Shown: positions 16,757 through 26,255 of the stretch, one piece after another | Position numbering within the stretch: position 1 is the first letter of the stretch | How the letters are laid out: every line of letters starts with the position of its first letter | Source: CADDYT01 sp035294125 | Lineage (GTDB): Bacteria; Chloroflexota; Ktedonobacteria; Ktedonobacterales; Ktedonobacteraceae | Reading direction: 5' to 3' | Assembly (NCBI GenBank): GCA_035294125.1 | Contig: DATGLM010000084.1 | Location: 1 to 64,000 of the forward strand | DNA length: 64,000 bases | Notes under the pieces: model-generated | Database searches by the model: none | Told to the model about the DNA's origin: nothing | What the model saw: only the letters and a program-made list of their open reading frames with translations | Translations under genes and position numbers: made by a program

Positions 16757-17152
16757 CTAGCGCTCGCGCCGAATCACGCGACGCATGTAAACTACCGTCT
16801 CCTCAATCTCATAGCCCTTTGGTAGTTTCTCTGCTTTCATCGTCTTCGTCTTTGTCTCCAGTGGCATCAGAATCTCCTTCAGGCCGTTGAGCGTGGGAAG
16901 GGCGTTTGCCACGGGGGCGGACGGCTGCGCAAAACGTGCCAGCAGACTGCGGCGCAGCAGTTCGATGCCAACTCCTACTGCTAATGCCCCCACGCCCGCT
17001 GCCACGCGAGACACCTGCGAATTCTGAAATACAGCAGGAATATATGAGCGGCTGGGAACCAGGCTCGTCGAATGTTCTATCAGTTCGGCTCCGCAAAAAC
17101 GGCAGTACAGTTCATCATCCAGGCCTTCTGCATGGCAGTTCGGACAGTACAT
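16757..17152 (-). CDS. Zinc-ribbon protein with possible membrane segment
   Basis: A 131-residue protein. A zinc-ribbon (MYCPNCHAEGLDDELYCRFC) with two CxxC pairs occupies residues 1-20. A short Ala/Gly/Val stretch (VAAGVGALAVGVGIELL, about 48-64) and a polar C-terminal tail ending MRRVIRRER follow. ATG 17152 has GGAGGAATTGC directly upstream and puts the ribbon at the N-terminus, as in related proteins. It follows the class-V aminotransferase by 40 bases. The role is unknown; such ribbons often act in protein-protein contacts. Confidence 0.7.
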   Translation of the reverse strand: MYCPNCHAEGLDDELYCRFCGAELIEHSTSLVPSRSYIPAVFQNSQVSRVAAGVGALAVGVGIELLRRSLLARFAQPSAPVANALPTLNGLKEILMPLETKTKTMKAEKLPKGYEIEETVVYMRRVIRRER

Positions 17153-17192
17153 GCAATTCCTCCTCCAGATATACAAACTAAAGGCCACGACA

Positions 17193-18389
17193 TTACTTTT
17201 TACCTTCGAGTATCTCGGCAATGGCATCAACTACAAGCGCGTTTTCCTCTATAGTATTGTAAAAATACGGCGAGATACGCAACAACCCGGGCCGCGAATC
17301 GGTGACGATATTCCGGTTGATGAGGGCTTCGACTACATCATGGGGATGCTCCATTTCCAACATTACAATCGAACTGCGCCGCTCCGGCTCCTGCGGGGAG
17401 CGCACCTTCCACCCGCGCTCGCGCAGGCGAGCAATCAGGTCATTGGTCAGGTAGCGCGTGCGCTCGCAGATGCGTTCGACGCTGATTTCCAGCACAATAT
17501 CCAGACCCCCGTTCGCTGTGTAAATGGTCGGCATGGCAGGCGTGCCAAGCTCGACACGCGAGGCGTCATTCCGATATTCGAATTCTCGCGGCTTAAACTG
17601 GAACTGATCCCTGTGACCAAACCAGCCCGTGATGGTTGGCTCCAACTTCGGAATCAACCCCTCGCGTACATAGACGAAAGCCAGGCCGGGACCACCCATC
17701 AGCCATTTCAGGGCGCCGGAGACGAGGAAATCGATATCGAGGGCGTTGACATCGATGGGAATCTGGCCTGTTCCCTGGTAATCATCGATCAGAATATACG
17801 CGCCATGCTTGTGGGCAATGTCCGCTACAGCGCGCACATCTTGAATATAACCGCTCGTATAAAAGACACGCGAGGTCGCTACCAGGACAGTCTTATCATC
17901 CACGGCGTTTTCAAACAGCTCCGGTGGCGTATAGATATGGTCTGGGCTCTCCACAAAGCCGACCTCGACACCCAGGCGCTGCTTAACCAACCATTGATAA
18001 GGAACCGTGGGGAAATCCATATCGCCTATAACGACTTTGTTACGGCTGCTATAGTCAAGAGAGGCGGCAATGGAGCTTAGGGCGGTGGAAACATTGGGAG
18101 CAATGGCAATTTCATGCGGCTGCGCGCCAATGATTTTCGCGAACTTCTGCTTGACCTTCGCAATCTCACCCAGCCAGATATCGTACCATGCATGCGCCCC
18201 CCATTCGTTCCACATCTGCATAAACTCTTCCATTCCACGCATAGAGCGATCTGACAGCGCCCCCAGCGAGCAGCTATTCAGATACGTCTTCTTTTGCAGG
18301 ATGGGAAATTCAGCCCGGTAGGCCAGCAATTCGGGATTCTCCACAGCGGCAGGAGCGGATTTCGGCGTCCTGGACTCACTCAAAGTCAT
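17193..18389 (-). CDS. Class V aminotransferase-fold PLP enzyme
   Basis: A 398-residue PLP enzyme of the class V aminotransferase fold, near the kynureninase/isopenicillin-epimerase-like group. PLP contacts are NVSTALSSI (phosphate side), Asp in ILIDDYQGTG, and the Schiff-base Lys in LVSGALKWLMGGPG. The C-terminal domain carries GLLRISPYFYNTIEE. The Cys loop of cysteine desulfurases is absent. Substrate is unknown. It heads the run of minus-strand genes 18389 to 14139 with gaps of 40 bases or less, and is separated from the cysteine desulfurase upstream by 78 bases. Confidence 0.8.
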   Translation of the reverse strand: MTLSESRTPKSAPAAVENPELLAYRAEFPILQKKTYLNSCSLGALSDRSMRGMEEFMQMWNEWGAHAWYDIWLGEIAKVKQKFAKIIGAQPHEIAIAPNVSTALSSIAASLDYSSRNKVVIGDMDFPTVPYQWLVKQRLGVEVGFVESPDHIYTPPELFENAVDDKTVLVATSRVFYTSGYIQDVRAVADIAHKHGAYILIDDYQGTGQIPIDVNALDIDFLVSGALKWLMGGPGLAFVYVREGLIPKLEPTITGWFGHRDQFQFKPREFEYRNDASRVELGTPAMPTIYTANGGLDIVLEISVERICERTRYLTNDLIARLRERGWKVRSPQEPERRSSIVMLEMEHPHDVVEALINRNIVTDSRPGLLRISPYFYNTIEENALVVDAIAEILEGKK

Positions 18390-18467
18390 TTTTTTGCTCC
18401 TTCAAAGGTCTGACCCAGCTTTATTGACTCTCTAGCAATCAGGTAAGATGCCACATTCTATTCTATT

Positions 18468-19643
18468 TTACCGTTTTCGGGTCAGAGAGTCCACTGTTTG
18501 CGTAAGCAAATTCGCGACTCGATCTACATCTTCCTCTTTTGTCCAGCGGCCCAGTGTCAGGCGCAAGGCACCAAGCGCACGTTCGCGGGTGAAGCCCATC
18601 GCCATGAGGACGGCGGAAGGCTCGGTGCTGCCCTCATGGCAGGCAGAGCCGGTGGAACTGGCGATGTCCGGCGTCGCCGCCAGCACGCTCTCGCCCACAA
18701 CGCCGGAGATGCTGACGTTGAGTGTATTGGGCAGGCGCGCGGTAGGATGGCCGTTGAGCGAGATGCGACCAGGCAGGCGCTCCTCTAAGGCCTGCTGCAA
18801 CCGGTCGCGCAGGCGCTGGATGCGCGGCATGCTCTCGGCGAGTTGTTCCTGCGCCAGCCGGCAGGCGGTTCCCAGCGCGACCATATAGGGTACATTCTCC
18901 GTACCAGCGCGCCGACCGCCTTCCTGCCCACCACCATAGATCACCGGCTCAAGTTGCAACCCCTGCCGGATATATAACGCGCCAATCCCTTTGGGCGCAT
19001 ACACCTTATGCCCGGCAACCGTGAGCAGATCAACTCCCAGCTCGGCTACATGCACAGGAATTTTGCCCACCGACTGCGCGGCGTCTGTATGCATGAGCGC
19101 GCCATGCTCGTGCGCAATCTGCGCGATTTCCGCGATAGGTTGCAGCGTACCGGTCTCGTTATTGGCATGCATAATGGTGACAAGAACCGTCTGCTCATCA
19201 ATAGCAGCCTCAACATCGGCAGGATTGACGCGCCCATAACCATCGACAGGCAGATAGGTGACGCGAAAATCGTGCAGCCGTTCCAGGGCACGACAGGTAT
19301 TGATGACCGCCGGGTGCTCGGTCACCTGCGTAATGATATGCTTGCCTCGTCCCCGCGCCAATGCGGCGAGCGCAGCGCCGCGAATGGAGAGATTATCGCT
19401 TTCCGAGCCGCCGCCGGTAAACGTCACCTCGCCCGGCTGGCAACTCAACAGCGCGGCCACCTGCTGGCGCGCCATATCAACCCTCTGATGGGCTGTTTGC
19501 CCATAACGATGCGTGCTTGACGGATTGCCAAACTGGTACGCGAGGTACGGCAGCATGGCATCGACCACCACCGGGTCAACCGGGGTTGTCGCGTTGTAAT
19601 CGAGATAGATTGGGCCTCCTACAAGCCCGGGATGCAGCGACAT
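18468..19643 (-). CDS. Cysteine desulfurase (NifS/IscS type)
   Basis: A 391-residue group-I cysteine desulfurase that takes sulfur from cysteine for Fe-S clusters or thiolated tRNA. It has YLDYNATTPVD at the N-terminus, the PLP His in TEHPAV, Asp in MHTDAAQS, Lys213 in VAGHKVYAPKG, the catalytic loop Cys335 in STGSACHEGS, and RLTLGRWT near the end. All key residues are intact. No IscU, SufU, MnmA or other sulfur-acceptor gene adjoins, so its role (NifS, IscS or tRNA sulfur donor) is open. The ATG start is supported by motif position. Confidence 0.93.
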   Translation of the reverse strand: MSLHPGLVGGPIYLDYNATTPVDPVVVDAMLPYLAYQFGNPSSTHRYGQTAHQRVDMARQQVAALLSCQPGEVTFTGGGSESDNLSIRGAALAALARGRGKHIITQVTEHPAVINTCRALERLHDFRVTYLPVDGYGRVNPADVEAAIDEQTVLVTIMHANNETGTLQPIAEIAQIAHEHGALMHTDAAQSVGKIPVHVAELGVDLLTVAGHKVYAPKGIGALYIRQGLQLEPVIYGGGQEGGRRAGTENVPYMVALGTACRLAQEQLAESMPRIQRLRDRLQQALEERLPGRISLNGHPTARLPNTLNVSISGVVGESVLAATPDIASSTGSACHEGSTEPSAVLMAMGFTRERALGALRLTLGRWTKEEDVDRVANLLTQTVDSLTRKR

Positions 19644-19688
19644 GATCTCTTTCCTCTCTCAGAATGTATTCTTCTATCTATTCTAACA

Positions 19689-20471
19689 TCAGCACGGTCT
19701 CCCCCAGACAACATGGCCGTTTATCTCCAATGTGACCTGTCCCTCTGTGGTAAAGGGGGCTACCAGGCTCGCGACAGCGCGATCAAAGGCGGCGGCGTTT
19801 TCCTGTCCCATACCGCCACGCGAGAGGCTACTTCTGGCATGAAACGATTCGACGTAATCCTCGAGGGACCGCGTGAAGGGAACGGACGCGGTACGCTGCT
19901 CTCCCTCACGCCGGTAGAGACCGCGCTCCTCCAATTCTTTGATGAGATCGAGCGGCTTGTAATGAGGGTTGGTCGAGAAACGGCGGATGATCTTGATTAG
20001 CTCGTCGTTCCAGCATGTAGCAAGTATCTCTACATTCACGATAGCCAGAAAGCCCGCCGCAGTGAGCGCCTCACGAAAACGGGGCAGCACCACCTCCCAA
20101 TCCATCCAGTGCAGGCTCTGGCCCGCCGTGACAAGGGCATAGGGTGGAGAGAGTGGAGCCTCCTCGGCGCGGCTATAAATCCAGTTGAGATGAGGGTGGT
20201 CGCCATTGGGCAACTGCTTGCCTCTGGCAATCATCGCCCGTGAGAAATCAACCGCGTCAACCCGCTCAACGCGAGGTGCCATGTGACGGGCCACATCGCC
20301 GGTGCCAGCGCCAACATCAAGCACAGCACCCGATTGCCCGCGCATTAAACTCAAGAGTATATCAAAGGTTTCGGCTGGATACGAGGGCCGCAGGTGATAG
20401 GTATTCGCGACCTCCTCCTCCTGGAAACGGGCCGCATGCATCAGCCTGAGGTGTCCCGGCTTCTGTCCCAT
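19689..20471 (-). CDS. Class I SAM-dependent methyltransferase
   Basis: A 260-residue methyltransferase. Motif I is VLDVGAGTGDVARHM, motif II follows in VDAVDFSRAMI, and post-motif YALVTAGQSLHWMDW gives the typical shape of the ubiE/Methyltransf_11 group. The N-terminal YHLRPSYPAE segment is also characteristic. The substrate is not predictable. It lies 18 bases downstream of the aromatic decarboxylase gene, so the two are probably co-transcribed; methylation of an arylamine product would be one possibility but is speculation. Confidence 0.85.
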   Translation of the reverse strand: MGQKPGHLRLMHAARFQEEEVANTYHLRPSYPAETFDILLSLMRGQSGAVLDVGAGTGDVARHMAPRVERVDAVDFSRAMIARGKQLPNGDHPHLNWIYSRAEEAPLSPPYALVTAGQSLHWMDWEVVLPRFREALTAAGFLAIVNVEILATCWNDELIKIIRRFSTNPHYKPLDLIKELEERGLYRREGEQRTASVPFTRSLEDYVESFHARSSLSRGGMGQENAAAFDRAVASLVAPFTTEGQVTLEINGHVVWGRPC

Positions 20472-20489
20472 AGAGAGGCTCCTCCAATG

Positions 20490-21983
20490 TCATGCCACCA
20501 GTTCAGCAGCCAGAGCGACCTGCAACTCTTCCCAGAGAGCGCGCACATCCTGCTCCGTGGTGCGGATGTTGCCAATGGCGATACGAATGGTGTACTTGCC
20601 ATGCAGTTTGGTATGCGAAAGGAAAAAGCGGCCCGTTGCATTGATGCGGTTCATAATACGCTCGTTCAGACTTTCCAGCGCGGCCTCGTCGTCCATCCCC
20701 TGTGGATGCGCACGGAAGCAGACGGTGCTGAAGGGGGTGGGGGCCATACGCTCAAAAGCCGACGCTTCGTCGACCCATTGCGCGATGAGGTGAGCCAGGC
20801 GCATATGCTCGCGAATGCGGGCAGCCAGGCCCTCCGCACCGAAGTAGCGCATAATCATCCACAGCTTGAGCGAGCGGAAGCGGCGACCTAGCGAGGTTCC
20901 ATAGTCCATCAGGTTGGGAACTTCGTCGCCTGTGCTTTCGGCGTTGCGCAGGTATTCGGGGACCAGGCTGAAGGCGGCCTTGACTACGTCGGGCTTGCGC
21001 GTGTAGAAGACGCTGCAATCGATGGGAGTAAAGAGCCATTTGTGCGGGTTGACGATCAGGCTATCAGCACGCTCGCAGCCCGCCAGGACGTAGCGCATCT
21101 CAGGAGCAACGGCAGCGGAGCCGCCATAAGCTCCATCCACATGCAGCCAGAGGCCATAACGCTCGCAGACATCGGCAATCTCCGGCACCGGGTCAACGCT
21201 GGTAGTGGAAGTGGTGCCAACGGTGGCAACGACGGCGAATGGCCGAATACCAGCGGCGCTATCTTCCTGAATGGCACACTCAAGCCGGGCAACATCCATA
21301 CAAAACTCGCTATCCACGCCAATCTTGCGCAGGCCCTCCTGACCAACACCCAGCACGATGCCCGCCTTTTCAACCGATGAATGCGCCTCCTGCGAGGCAT
21401 AGTAGCGCAGGCGGGGCACATCAGGCCGACCAGACATGCCTTGCTGGCGAATGTGCAGGTCAGGGATGGCCTCACGCGCAGCCGCCAGGGCATAGAGGAC
21501 GCCAGAGGAAGCGGTATCGTTGATGACGCCAAAAAGCGGATGCGGCAGGCCAAGCATCTGGCGCAGCCAGTCCAGCGTCACCTGTTCCAGTTCCGTCGCA
21601 GCCGGAGAGGTGCGCCAGAGCATGGCATTGACGTTGAGCGCGCCAGAAAGCATCTCGCCCAGAATGCCGGGGCCGGAGCCGGTAATGCCAAAATAGGCCA
21701 TGAAACCCGGCGAGTTCCAGTGAGTAATGCCGGGCATGAGCACACGGTCAAAATCGGCGAGAATAGCCTCCATCGCCTCCGGCTGCTCCGGCGGCTGAGC
21801 AGGCAGGGCGTGACGAATATCGCCGGGAGCAACCTGAGACAGAACGGGATAGCTGCCTACATCGGCCAGGTAATCGGCGATCCAATCTACGATCTGGTGT
21901 CCGTAACGGCGAAAATCTTCGGGCCGCATATCGCCTGTTGCCGCCGCTTGCTGCGCGTTATCAAGTGGTGTATATTCTTGCAT
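20490..21983 (-). CDS. Aromatic-L-amino-acid decarboxylase (group II PLP decarboxylase)
   Basis: A 497-residue group-II decarboxylase close in length and layout to DOPA/tryptophan decarboxylases. It has MRPEDFRRYGHQIVDWIADY at the start, GITHWNSPGFMAYF, MLWRTSPAATELEQ, PLP-stacking His201 in SQEAHSSVEKA, Asp283 in HVDGAYGGSA, and Schiff-base Lys315 in VNPHKWLFTPIDCS. The likely reaction is decarboxylation of phenylalanine, tyrosine, tryptophan or DOPA to the amine. ATG 21983 has AGGAG upstream; the open frame to 22184 runs through a terminator. The gene leads a two-gene unit with the methyltransferase at 19689-20471. Confidence 0.92.
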   Translation of the reverse strand: MQEYTPLDNAQQAAATGDMRPEDFRRYGHQIVDWIADYLADVGSYPVLSQVAPGDIRHALPAQPPEQPEAMEAILADFDRVLMPGITHWNSPGFMAYFGITGSGPGILGEMLSGALNVNAMLWRTSPAATELEQVTLDWLRQMLGLPHPLFGVINDTASSGVLYALAAAREAIPDLHIRQQGMSGRPDVPRLRYYASQEAHSSVEKAGIVLGVGQEGLRKIGVDSEFCMDVARLECAIQEDSAAGIRPFAVVATVGTTSTTSVDPVPEIADVCERYGLWLHVDGAYGGSAAVAPEMRYVLAGCERADSLIVNPHKWLFTPIDCSVFYTRKPDVVKAAFSLVPEYLRNAESTGDEVPNLMDYGTSLGRRFRSLKLWMIMRYFGAEGLAARIREHMRLAHLIAQWVDEASAFERMAPTPFSTVCFRAHPQGMDDEAALESLNERIMNRINATGRFFLSHTKLHGKYTIRIAIGNIRTTEQDVRALWEELQVALAAELVA

Positions 21984-22038
21984 GACGTGAAATGCTCCTG
22001 AAGCACAGGGTGACGCGTATAAAATCCAAAAAGAAGAC

Positions 22039-22065
22039 GACGCCTCCAACAACCGTGGAGGCGTC
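22039..22065 (-). terminator. Intrinsic terminator of the mycoredoxin gene
   Basis: GACGCCTCCA at 22039-22048 pairs with 22056-22065 around a 7-base loop. On the minus strand it is followed by TTCTTTTTGG. It lies 22 bases past the stop of the minus-strand glutaredoxin-like gene and upstream of the decarboxylase start. Confidence 0.8.
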
Positions 22066-22086
22066 ATCATTATGGCACGTATGAGA

Positions 22087-22356
22087 CTATTTTGCAAACT
22101 TTGCGGCCAGCTCGCGCGTGCCAGGCTCGACGAGAACGGAACCATCGGGAAAGATAATAGTCGGGACGCTGCGCATGCCACCATTAACCTTCATGACAAA
22201 TGCCGCCGCCTCGGGATCCTCTTCAATATTGATATATTCGTAGGGGATGCCCTGCGTATCAAACCAACGTTTGGCCCGGCGGCAATCACCGCACCAGGTA
22301 GTGGCATACATCCTGATGATTTCCTGTGTCTCGGCTGAGGTACCTGTTGTTTGCAT
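22087..22356 (-). CDS. Mycoredoxin / glutaredoxin-like protein
   Basis: An 89-residue thioredoxin-fold protein. It has the redox site TTWCGDCRRAK (Cys22, Cys25), cis-Pro in SVPTIIFPDG, and a C-terminal helix ELAAKFAK. The CGDC motif with a following RRAKRWFD segment is typical of mycoredoxin-like proteins, which reduce mixed disulfides of low-molecular-weight thiols such as mycothiol or bacillithiol. Start ATG 22356 places the first strand correctly; AAGGAG lies 14 bases upstream. It follows the flavoprotein at 22453 on the same strand by 96 bases and ends before an intrinsic terminator. Confidence 0.87.
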   Translation of the reverse strand: MQTTGTSAETQEIIRMYATTWCGDCRRAKRWFDTQGIPYEYINIEEDPEAAAFVMKVNGGMRSVPTIIFPDGSVLVEPGTRELAAKFAK

Positions 22357-22452
22357 GTTTGGCGCAAATACTCCTTCAGTAGCTAGGACTAGATATTCCT
22401 TCCTACCTACTGAAACACCCACTGCCCGCAGCATATTCCCCTCCAGAACATA

Positions 22453-23700
22453 TCACCCCTCAACCGCTTGCAGAGTTGGCCTGTTGATGCGTTCCAACAT
22501 ACGGTCGAGGAACCTTTTGCCACCGCTGGCAACCAGACCAGGGTTGCGCGCCAGGATGCCCATGACGAGGCCCGCGCTGAAATCACCACGCAGCGTCTGC
22601 GCCACCTGAGCGGGCGTGAGCCGCTGCATCAAGTCGAGCGCGTCATCCCACTTCTCATCGCTGTATTGCGCGATGTGTTTGTTAATCATGTAGGCAATGT
22701 CCATATCGCGCCCGAAACGCGCCCGCCATCTCCTGTCAAAGCGCGAGAGGAAGCCAGCGGAGGTATCGCCCGCCTTGATCGCCTCGGCTGCGACCTGACC
22801 CGCCATATGGCCCGCATAAATGGCAAAGCGAATCCCCTCACCCACAAGGGTCGAGCCATGACCAGCAGCGTCGCCAGCCAGCAGCAAGCCATCACGAGAG
22901 AAACGCTCAAGCGGCCCCTCGGAAGGGAAGAGGCCCGTGTGATATTCAACGGGACTGGCACCTCTGAACTTTTCGGCAAGCCGGGGGATGTCGCGTATAA
23001 TGCTGTCCAGGTAGAGCCGTGCGTCTTCTTCACTGTCGGGATGCAGCACGCCTACGCCCAGGCGCACGCGTCCATTCCCTCTCGGAAAGACCCAGGCATA
23101 CCCATTCGGCGCGTATTTGCTGCCCATAATGAGATACAGCTCATCCTGCGGGTAGTTCGGCGCGTACAGGTCATATTCCGCCCCGTAGCCATAGCGATGG
23201 AAGGCATTTCCCATCTCTGTGCGCACACCGACATGGCGCGAGAAGCCGCTGGCATCGATTGTTACCGGCGCGCGCAGCGTGATCCGCTCGCTGATATGAT
23301 TTTTCGCCGTAACTCCCACGACACGCCCCTCTTCCAGCAAAGTCTGCTCAACGGTATGGCGCACGCGCAGCGTTGCCCCGGCGGCAACGGCACACCCGGC
23401 AAGATGCTGGTAGACACCGCGCACATCGATGACGCAGGCAACGGCGGGATTATAGAAAAGAGGCACCTCGCGGCTGGGCGAGAGGAAAAATACCTTGTTG
23501 ATGGGGTGATAGAGATGTTCTGGAATGCCCAGTGCCTTCATATCGCTGACCCAGCTTCCCCCGCTCGTATGCACAGGATAGCCAATCTCGTTCTGCCGCT
23601 CCAACACGAGCGTTTTTGCCCCGCCCCGCGCGGCGGCTTCGGCAGCGGCAAGGCCCGCAGGCCCCCCACCTACAATTAATACATCACAATCGTTCGACAT
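22453..23700 (-). CDS. Geranylgeranyl reductase family FAD-dependent oxidoreductase
   Basis: A 415-residue flavoprotein of the GGR family, which reduces isoprenoid double bonds of quinones, carotenoids, chlorophyll side chains or lipids. The FAD-binding motif DVLIVGGGPAGLAAAEAA is followed by LERQNEIGYP. The family PxYxWxFP-like motif appears as APNGYAWVFPRGNGRVRLGVG. A GD motif, LLLAGDAAGHGSTLVGEGIR, is also present. No membrane segments are seen. The gene leads the unit with the mycoredoxin downstream. No isoprenoid genes are in the window, so the substrate is unknown. Confidence 0.85.
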   Translation of the reverse strand: MSNDCDVLIVGGGPAGLAAAEAAARGGAKTLVLERQNEIGYPVHTSGGSWVSDMKALGIPEHLYHPINKVFFLSPSREVPLFYNPAVACVIDVRGVYQHLAGCAVAAGATLRVRHTVEQTLLEEGRVVGVTAKNHISERITLRAPVTIDASGFSRHVGVRTEMGNAFHRYGYGAEYDLYAPNYPQDELYLIMGSKYAPNGYAWVFPRGNGRVRLGVGVLHPDSEEDARLYLDSIIRDIPRLAEKFRGASPVEYHTGLFPSEGPLERFSRDGLLLAGDAAGHGSTLVGEGIRFAIYAGHMAGQVAAEAIKAGDTSAGFLSRFDRRWRARFGRDMDIAYMINKHIAQYSDEKWDDALDLMQRLTPAQVAQTLRGDFSAGLVMGILARNPGLVASGGKRFLDRMLERINRPTLQAVEG

Positions 23701-24149
23701 ATCAACCCTCTCTGACTATACAAAATCTCTCCTGACAGAAAGCGTCTAAATTGCTTATTGAGTCGTCCGGCATAGTATAGTTCACATGGCAGGATATTGT
23801 CTACCGGGTGCGCCGTAAACGCCGGGCAAACTGAGATATCAGCGGCTCCTGGCATTGCCGACAAACTGCTATCAGCTACTCACGCTATCGCTGGCCCCAA
23901 AGTCCGAAGCACATCTTCGCCTCAAGTCAGAGGGACAACAACGCCTGCTACAAGCGCAACATATGCAGCAGATACTTTCCAACGAGGCCGAGCCAGCACA
24001 AGGGATGTCACAAGTAGCGATCCCCAATTCACATTTATTCTGGGATTGGCAGGTATACGTGCCCAGATACCTGCCGGAACTGATATAGATAGTAAATCCT
24101 TCTCTGTCACCTCATCTTATGAGACGGGTGAGTAAGCCACAGGCGAGGC
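23701..24149. other. Intergenic region upstream of the flavoprotein gene
   Basis: This 449-base stretch between two minus-strand genes should contain the promoter of the flavoprotein/mycoredoxin unit and the 3' end of the WD40 kinase transcript. A plus-strand frame at 23797-24135 has no family features or ribosome binding site. I see no strong hairpin or repeat here. Confidence 0.4.
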
Positions 24150-26255
24150 CTACACTGCTTCCCAGATTTGCACTGTGGAATCGCTGCTGCCGGTGGCGAT
24201 GCGTGTACCGTCGGCGGGTGACCAGGCGGCGTCGAAGACGGTATCGCTGTGGCCACGATAGACGTAGAGGTGGTTGCCGCTGAGGGCATCCCAGACCTGG
24301 GCTGTGGCATCTTTGCTGCCGGAGACAAGACGAATGAAGGAGGGCGACCAATTCACAGCCCAGACGCGATCGGTGTGGCCCTGGAAGGTGAACAGCATTT
24401 TGCCCGTCTGCGCATCCCAGACCTGAACAGTATTGTCGTCGCCACCGGAGGCAATATAGCGCCCATCGGGTGACCAGGCCACCGTCCTTACAGCGGCACT
24501 GTGACCTTTGTAGGTCAACAGTGGCGTGCCGGTTGAGACATTCCAGATCTGAACGGTCTTATCCGCACCCCCGGAGACGATTTTTGAGCCGTCTGGCGAC
24601 CAGACCGCTGCCCAGACAACATCGCTGTGGCCTGTGTAAATCATGTCAGTGTTTCCCGTTTGCGCATCCCAGACACGCACCGTTTTATCCGCGCTGACAG
24701 AAGAAACGCGACTGCTATCCGGGGAGAATTTTACTTCGTAGACAGAAGCTGTATGACCCTGATAGACGAGGACACTGCCTCCCGTCTTCGCGTTGACGAC
24801 CCGCACAACAGCATCTTCACCGCTGGAAGCGATAAACGAACCATCCGGTGACCAGGCGACGGAATTGGCTGCTCCATTATGGCTGTAGCTGAAGATAAGC
24901 GTTCCGGTCGCAGCCTTCCACACCTGCACTGATTGATCGTAGCTGGCGGAAGCTATGTTCTTCGCATCAGGCGACCAGGTGACAGAATAAACATAGCCGC
25001 GATGCCCGCGATAGGTCAGCAGAGTTGTTCCCTGTGCTGGCGCGGGCGAAGGGTCGGGTACAGGCGTACCCGGCGTGGAGTTTGGAGGAATACCGGGGCT
25101 TTTCGGTGTACCCTGTGTATGAATAAACTCATATCCTCCCAGCGCACCGGCGGCAACGATGACCAGTCCCCCAACGATGCCAAACAAAGCTCTCCGCCGC
25201 GAAACTCCCTGCTGCCTCTCAATACCTGGAGCAAGGGGAGGCGAACCCGGCGTTACATTATGTGGTGTTATAGCAGGCGATGCCTGTAATGCTGCCGGAG
25301 CAAGGGGAGCGACAGAGGCAGAAGCCTGCGACGCCGACTCTGGGGGAGTATTCAAAACGGTGGGAATTGTCGCCTGCGATAGCGTGGAAACCGTCATGTA
25401 AGCATCATGGGCGGAGAGCGGAACAGGCGAGGCAGGATTGGCCGGTGGGAGCGAGCATGCTCTTTCAAAGGCGCTGGCAAACTCCGCAACCGTGACGAAA
25501 CGCTCGTGAAACTCTTTCGCCAGCGCCTGCCTGACTACTGTCTCAAGCGCCGGAGGAATTGATGGCACCTTTTGATGCAGCGGCGGCAGTTCGGCAAATA
25601 AATGCTGGCTGGCTACCTCGGTGAAAGTCCCCTGAAATGGCGGGCTGCCGCTCAGCCATTCATAGACGACAATGCCCAGAGCATATTGATCGCTGGCTGG
25701 TCGAGGCCTGCCTTTCAGTTGTTCGGGAGCCATATAGATGACGGTTCCGGCTGTCTCGACGTGCTGCGATTGCGAACTTTTGGCGATGGTGGCAATCCCA
25801 AAATCCGAGAGCAAGACGTCGTTGTCGCGTCCTACCAGCATATTCTCCGGCTTGATATCACGATGCACAAGGTTGCGATCATGCGCATATTGCAAAGCGG
25901 AGGCGAGCTGTTTGACGTAAGGAACCAGTTTCGCCGCAGGCTGCGCAACGCCCCTGGGAAAGAGACGGCGCAGCGTGCCATGCGGGGCGTAATCCATCAC
26001 CAGATAAGGTAAGTCTTTTTCAATGCCAAAATCGAAGACGCGCACGATATTGGGATGCATCAGGCTGGCAATCGTGCGGGCTTCATTGAGAAAGGCCTCT
26101 GTATCCTCGCTGGTGAGCCGGGCTTGCAGCACTTTGATCGCGACCTGCGTATTGAGGTAGATATGCTTGCCGAGGTAGACATCGGCAAAACCACCCTGAC
26201 CCAGCACGCGCTCCAACTGATAGTTCCCAAGCCGCAGACCCATAAAGTCAGCCAT
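24150..26255 (-). CDS. Ser/Thr protein kinase with C-terminal WD40 propeller
   Basis: A 701-residue membrane receptor-like kinase. The PknB-type catalytic domain (about 12-265) has the glycine loop VLGQGGFADVYLG, Lys41 in VAIKV, HRDIKPENM with HRD at 131-133, DFG at 151-153, and APEQ. A Pro/Ala/Ser-rich linker (270-350) leads to one membrane segment (about 356-376). A second Pro-rich linker and seven WD40 repeats (410-701) follow, each with the GH...W.P.G......S.D..V..W pattern, enough for a single propeller outside the membrane. The arrangement suggests an external binding platform linked to cytoplasmic phosphorylation. It is monocistronic. Confidence 0.93.
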   Translation of the reverse strand: MADFMGLRLGNYQLERVLGQGGFADVYLGKHIYLNTQVAIKVLQARLTSEDTEAFLNEARTIASLMHPNIVRVFDFGIEKDLPYLVMDYAPHGTLRRLFPRGVAQPAAKLVPYVKQLASALQYAHDRNLVHRDIKPENMLVGRDNDVLLSDFGIATIAKSSQSQHVETAGTVIYMAPEQLKGRPRPASDQYALGIVVYEWLSGSPPFQGTFTEVASQHLFAELPPLHQKVPSIPPALETVVRQALAKEFHERFVTVAEFASAFERACSLPPANPASPVPLSAHDAYMTVSTLSQATIPTVLNTPPESASQASASVAPLAPAALQASPAITPHNVTPGSPPLAPGIERQQGVSRRRALFGIVGGLVIVAAGALGGYEFIHTQGTPKSPGIPPNSTPGTPVPDPSPAPAQGTTLLTYRGHRGYVYSVTWSPDAKNIASASYDQSVQVWKAATGTLIFSYSHNGAANSVAWSPDGSFIASSGEDAVVRVVNAKTGGSVLVYQGHTASVYEVKFSPDSSRVSSVSADKTVRVWDAQTGNTDMIYTGHSDVVWAAVWSPDGSKIVSGGADKTVQIWNVSTGTPLLTYKGHSAAVRTVAWSPDGRYIASGGDDNTVQVWDAQTGKMLFTFQGHTDRVWAVNWSPSFIRLVSGSKDATAQVWDALSGNHLYVYRGHSDTVFDAAWSPADGTRIATGSSDSTVQIWEAV

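Noticed and set aside
22468..23679. 403-residue plus-strand frame
   Set aside because: It is entirely antisense to the FAD-dependent oxidoreductase, which has clear motifs.
23797..24135. 112-residue plus-strand frame in the intergenic region
   Set aside because: No ribosome binding site, low-complexity Ser/Thr sequence and no recognisable family.
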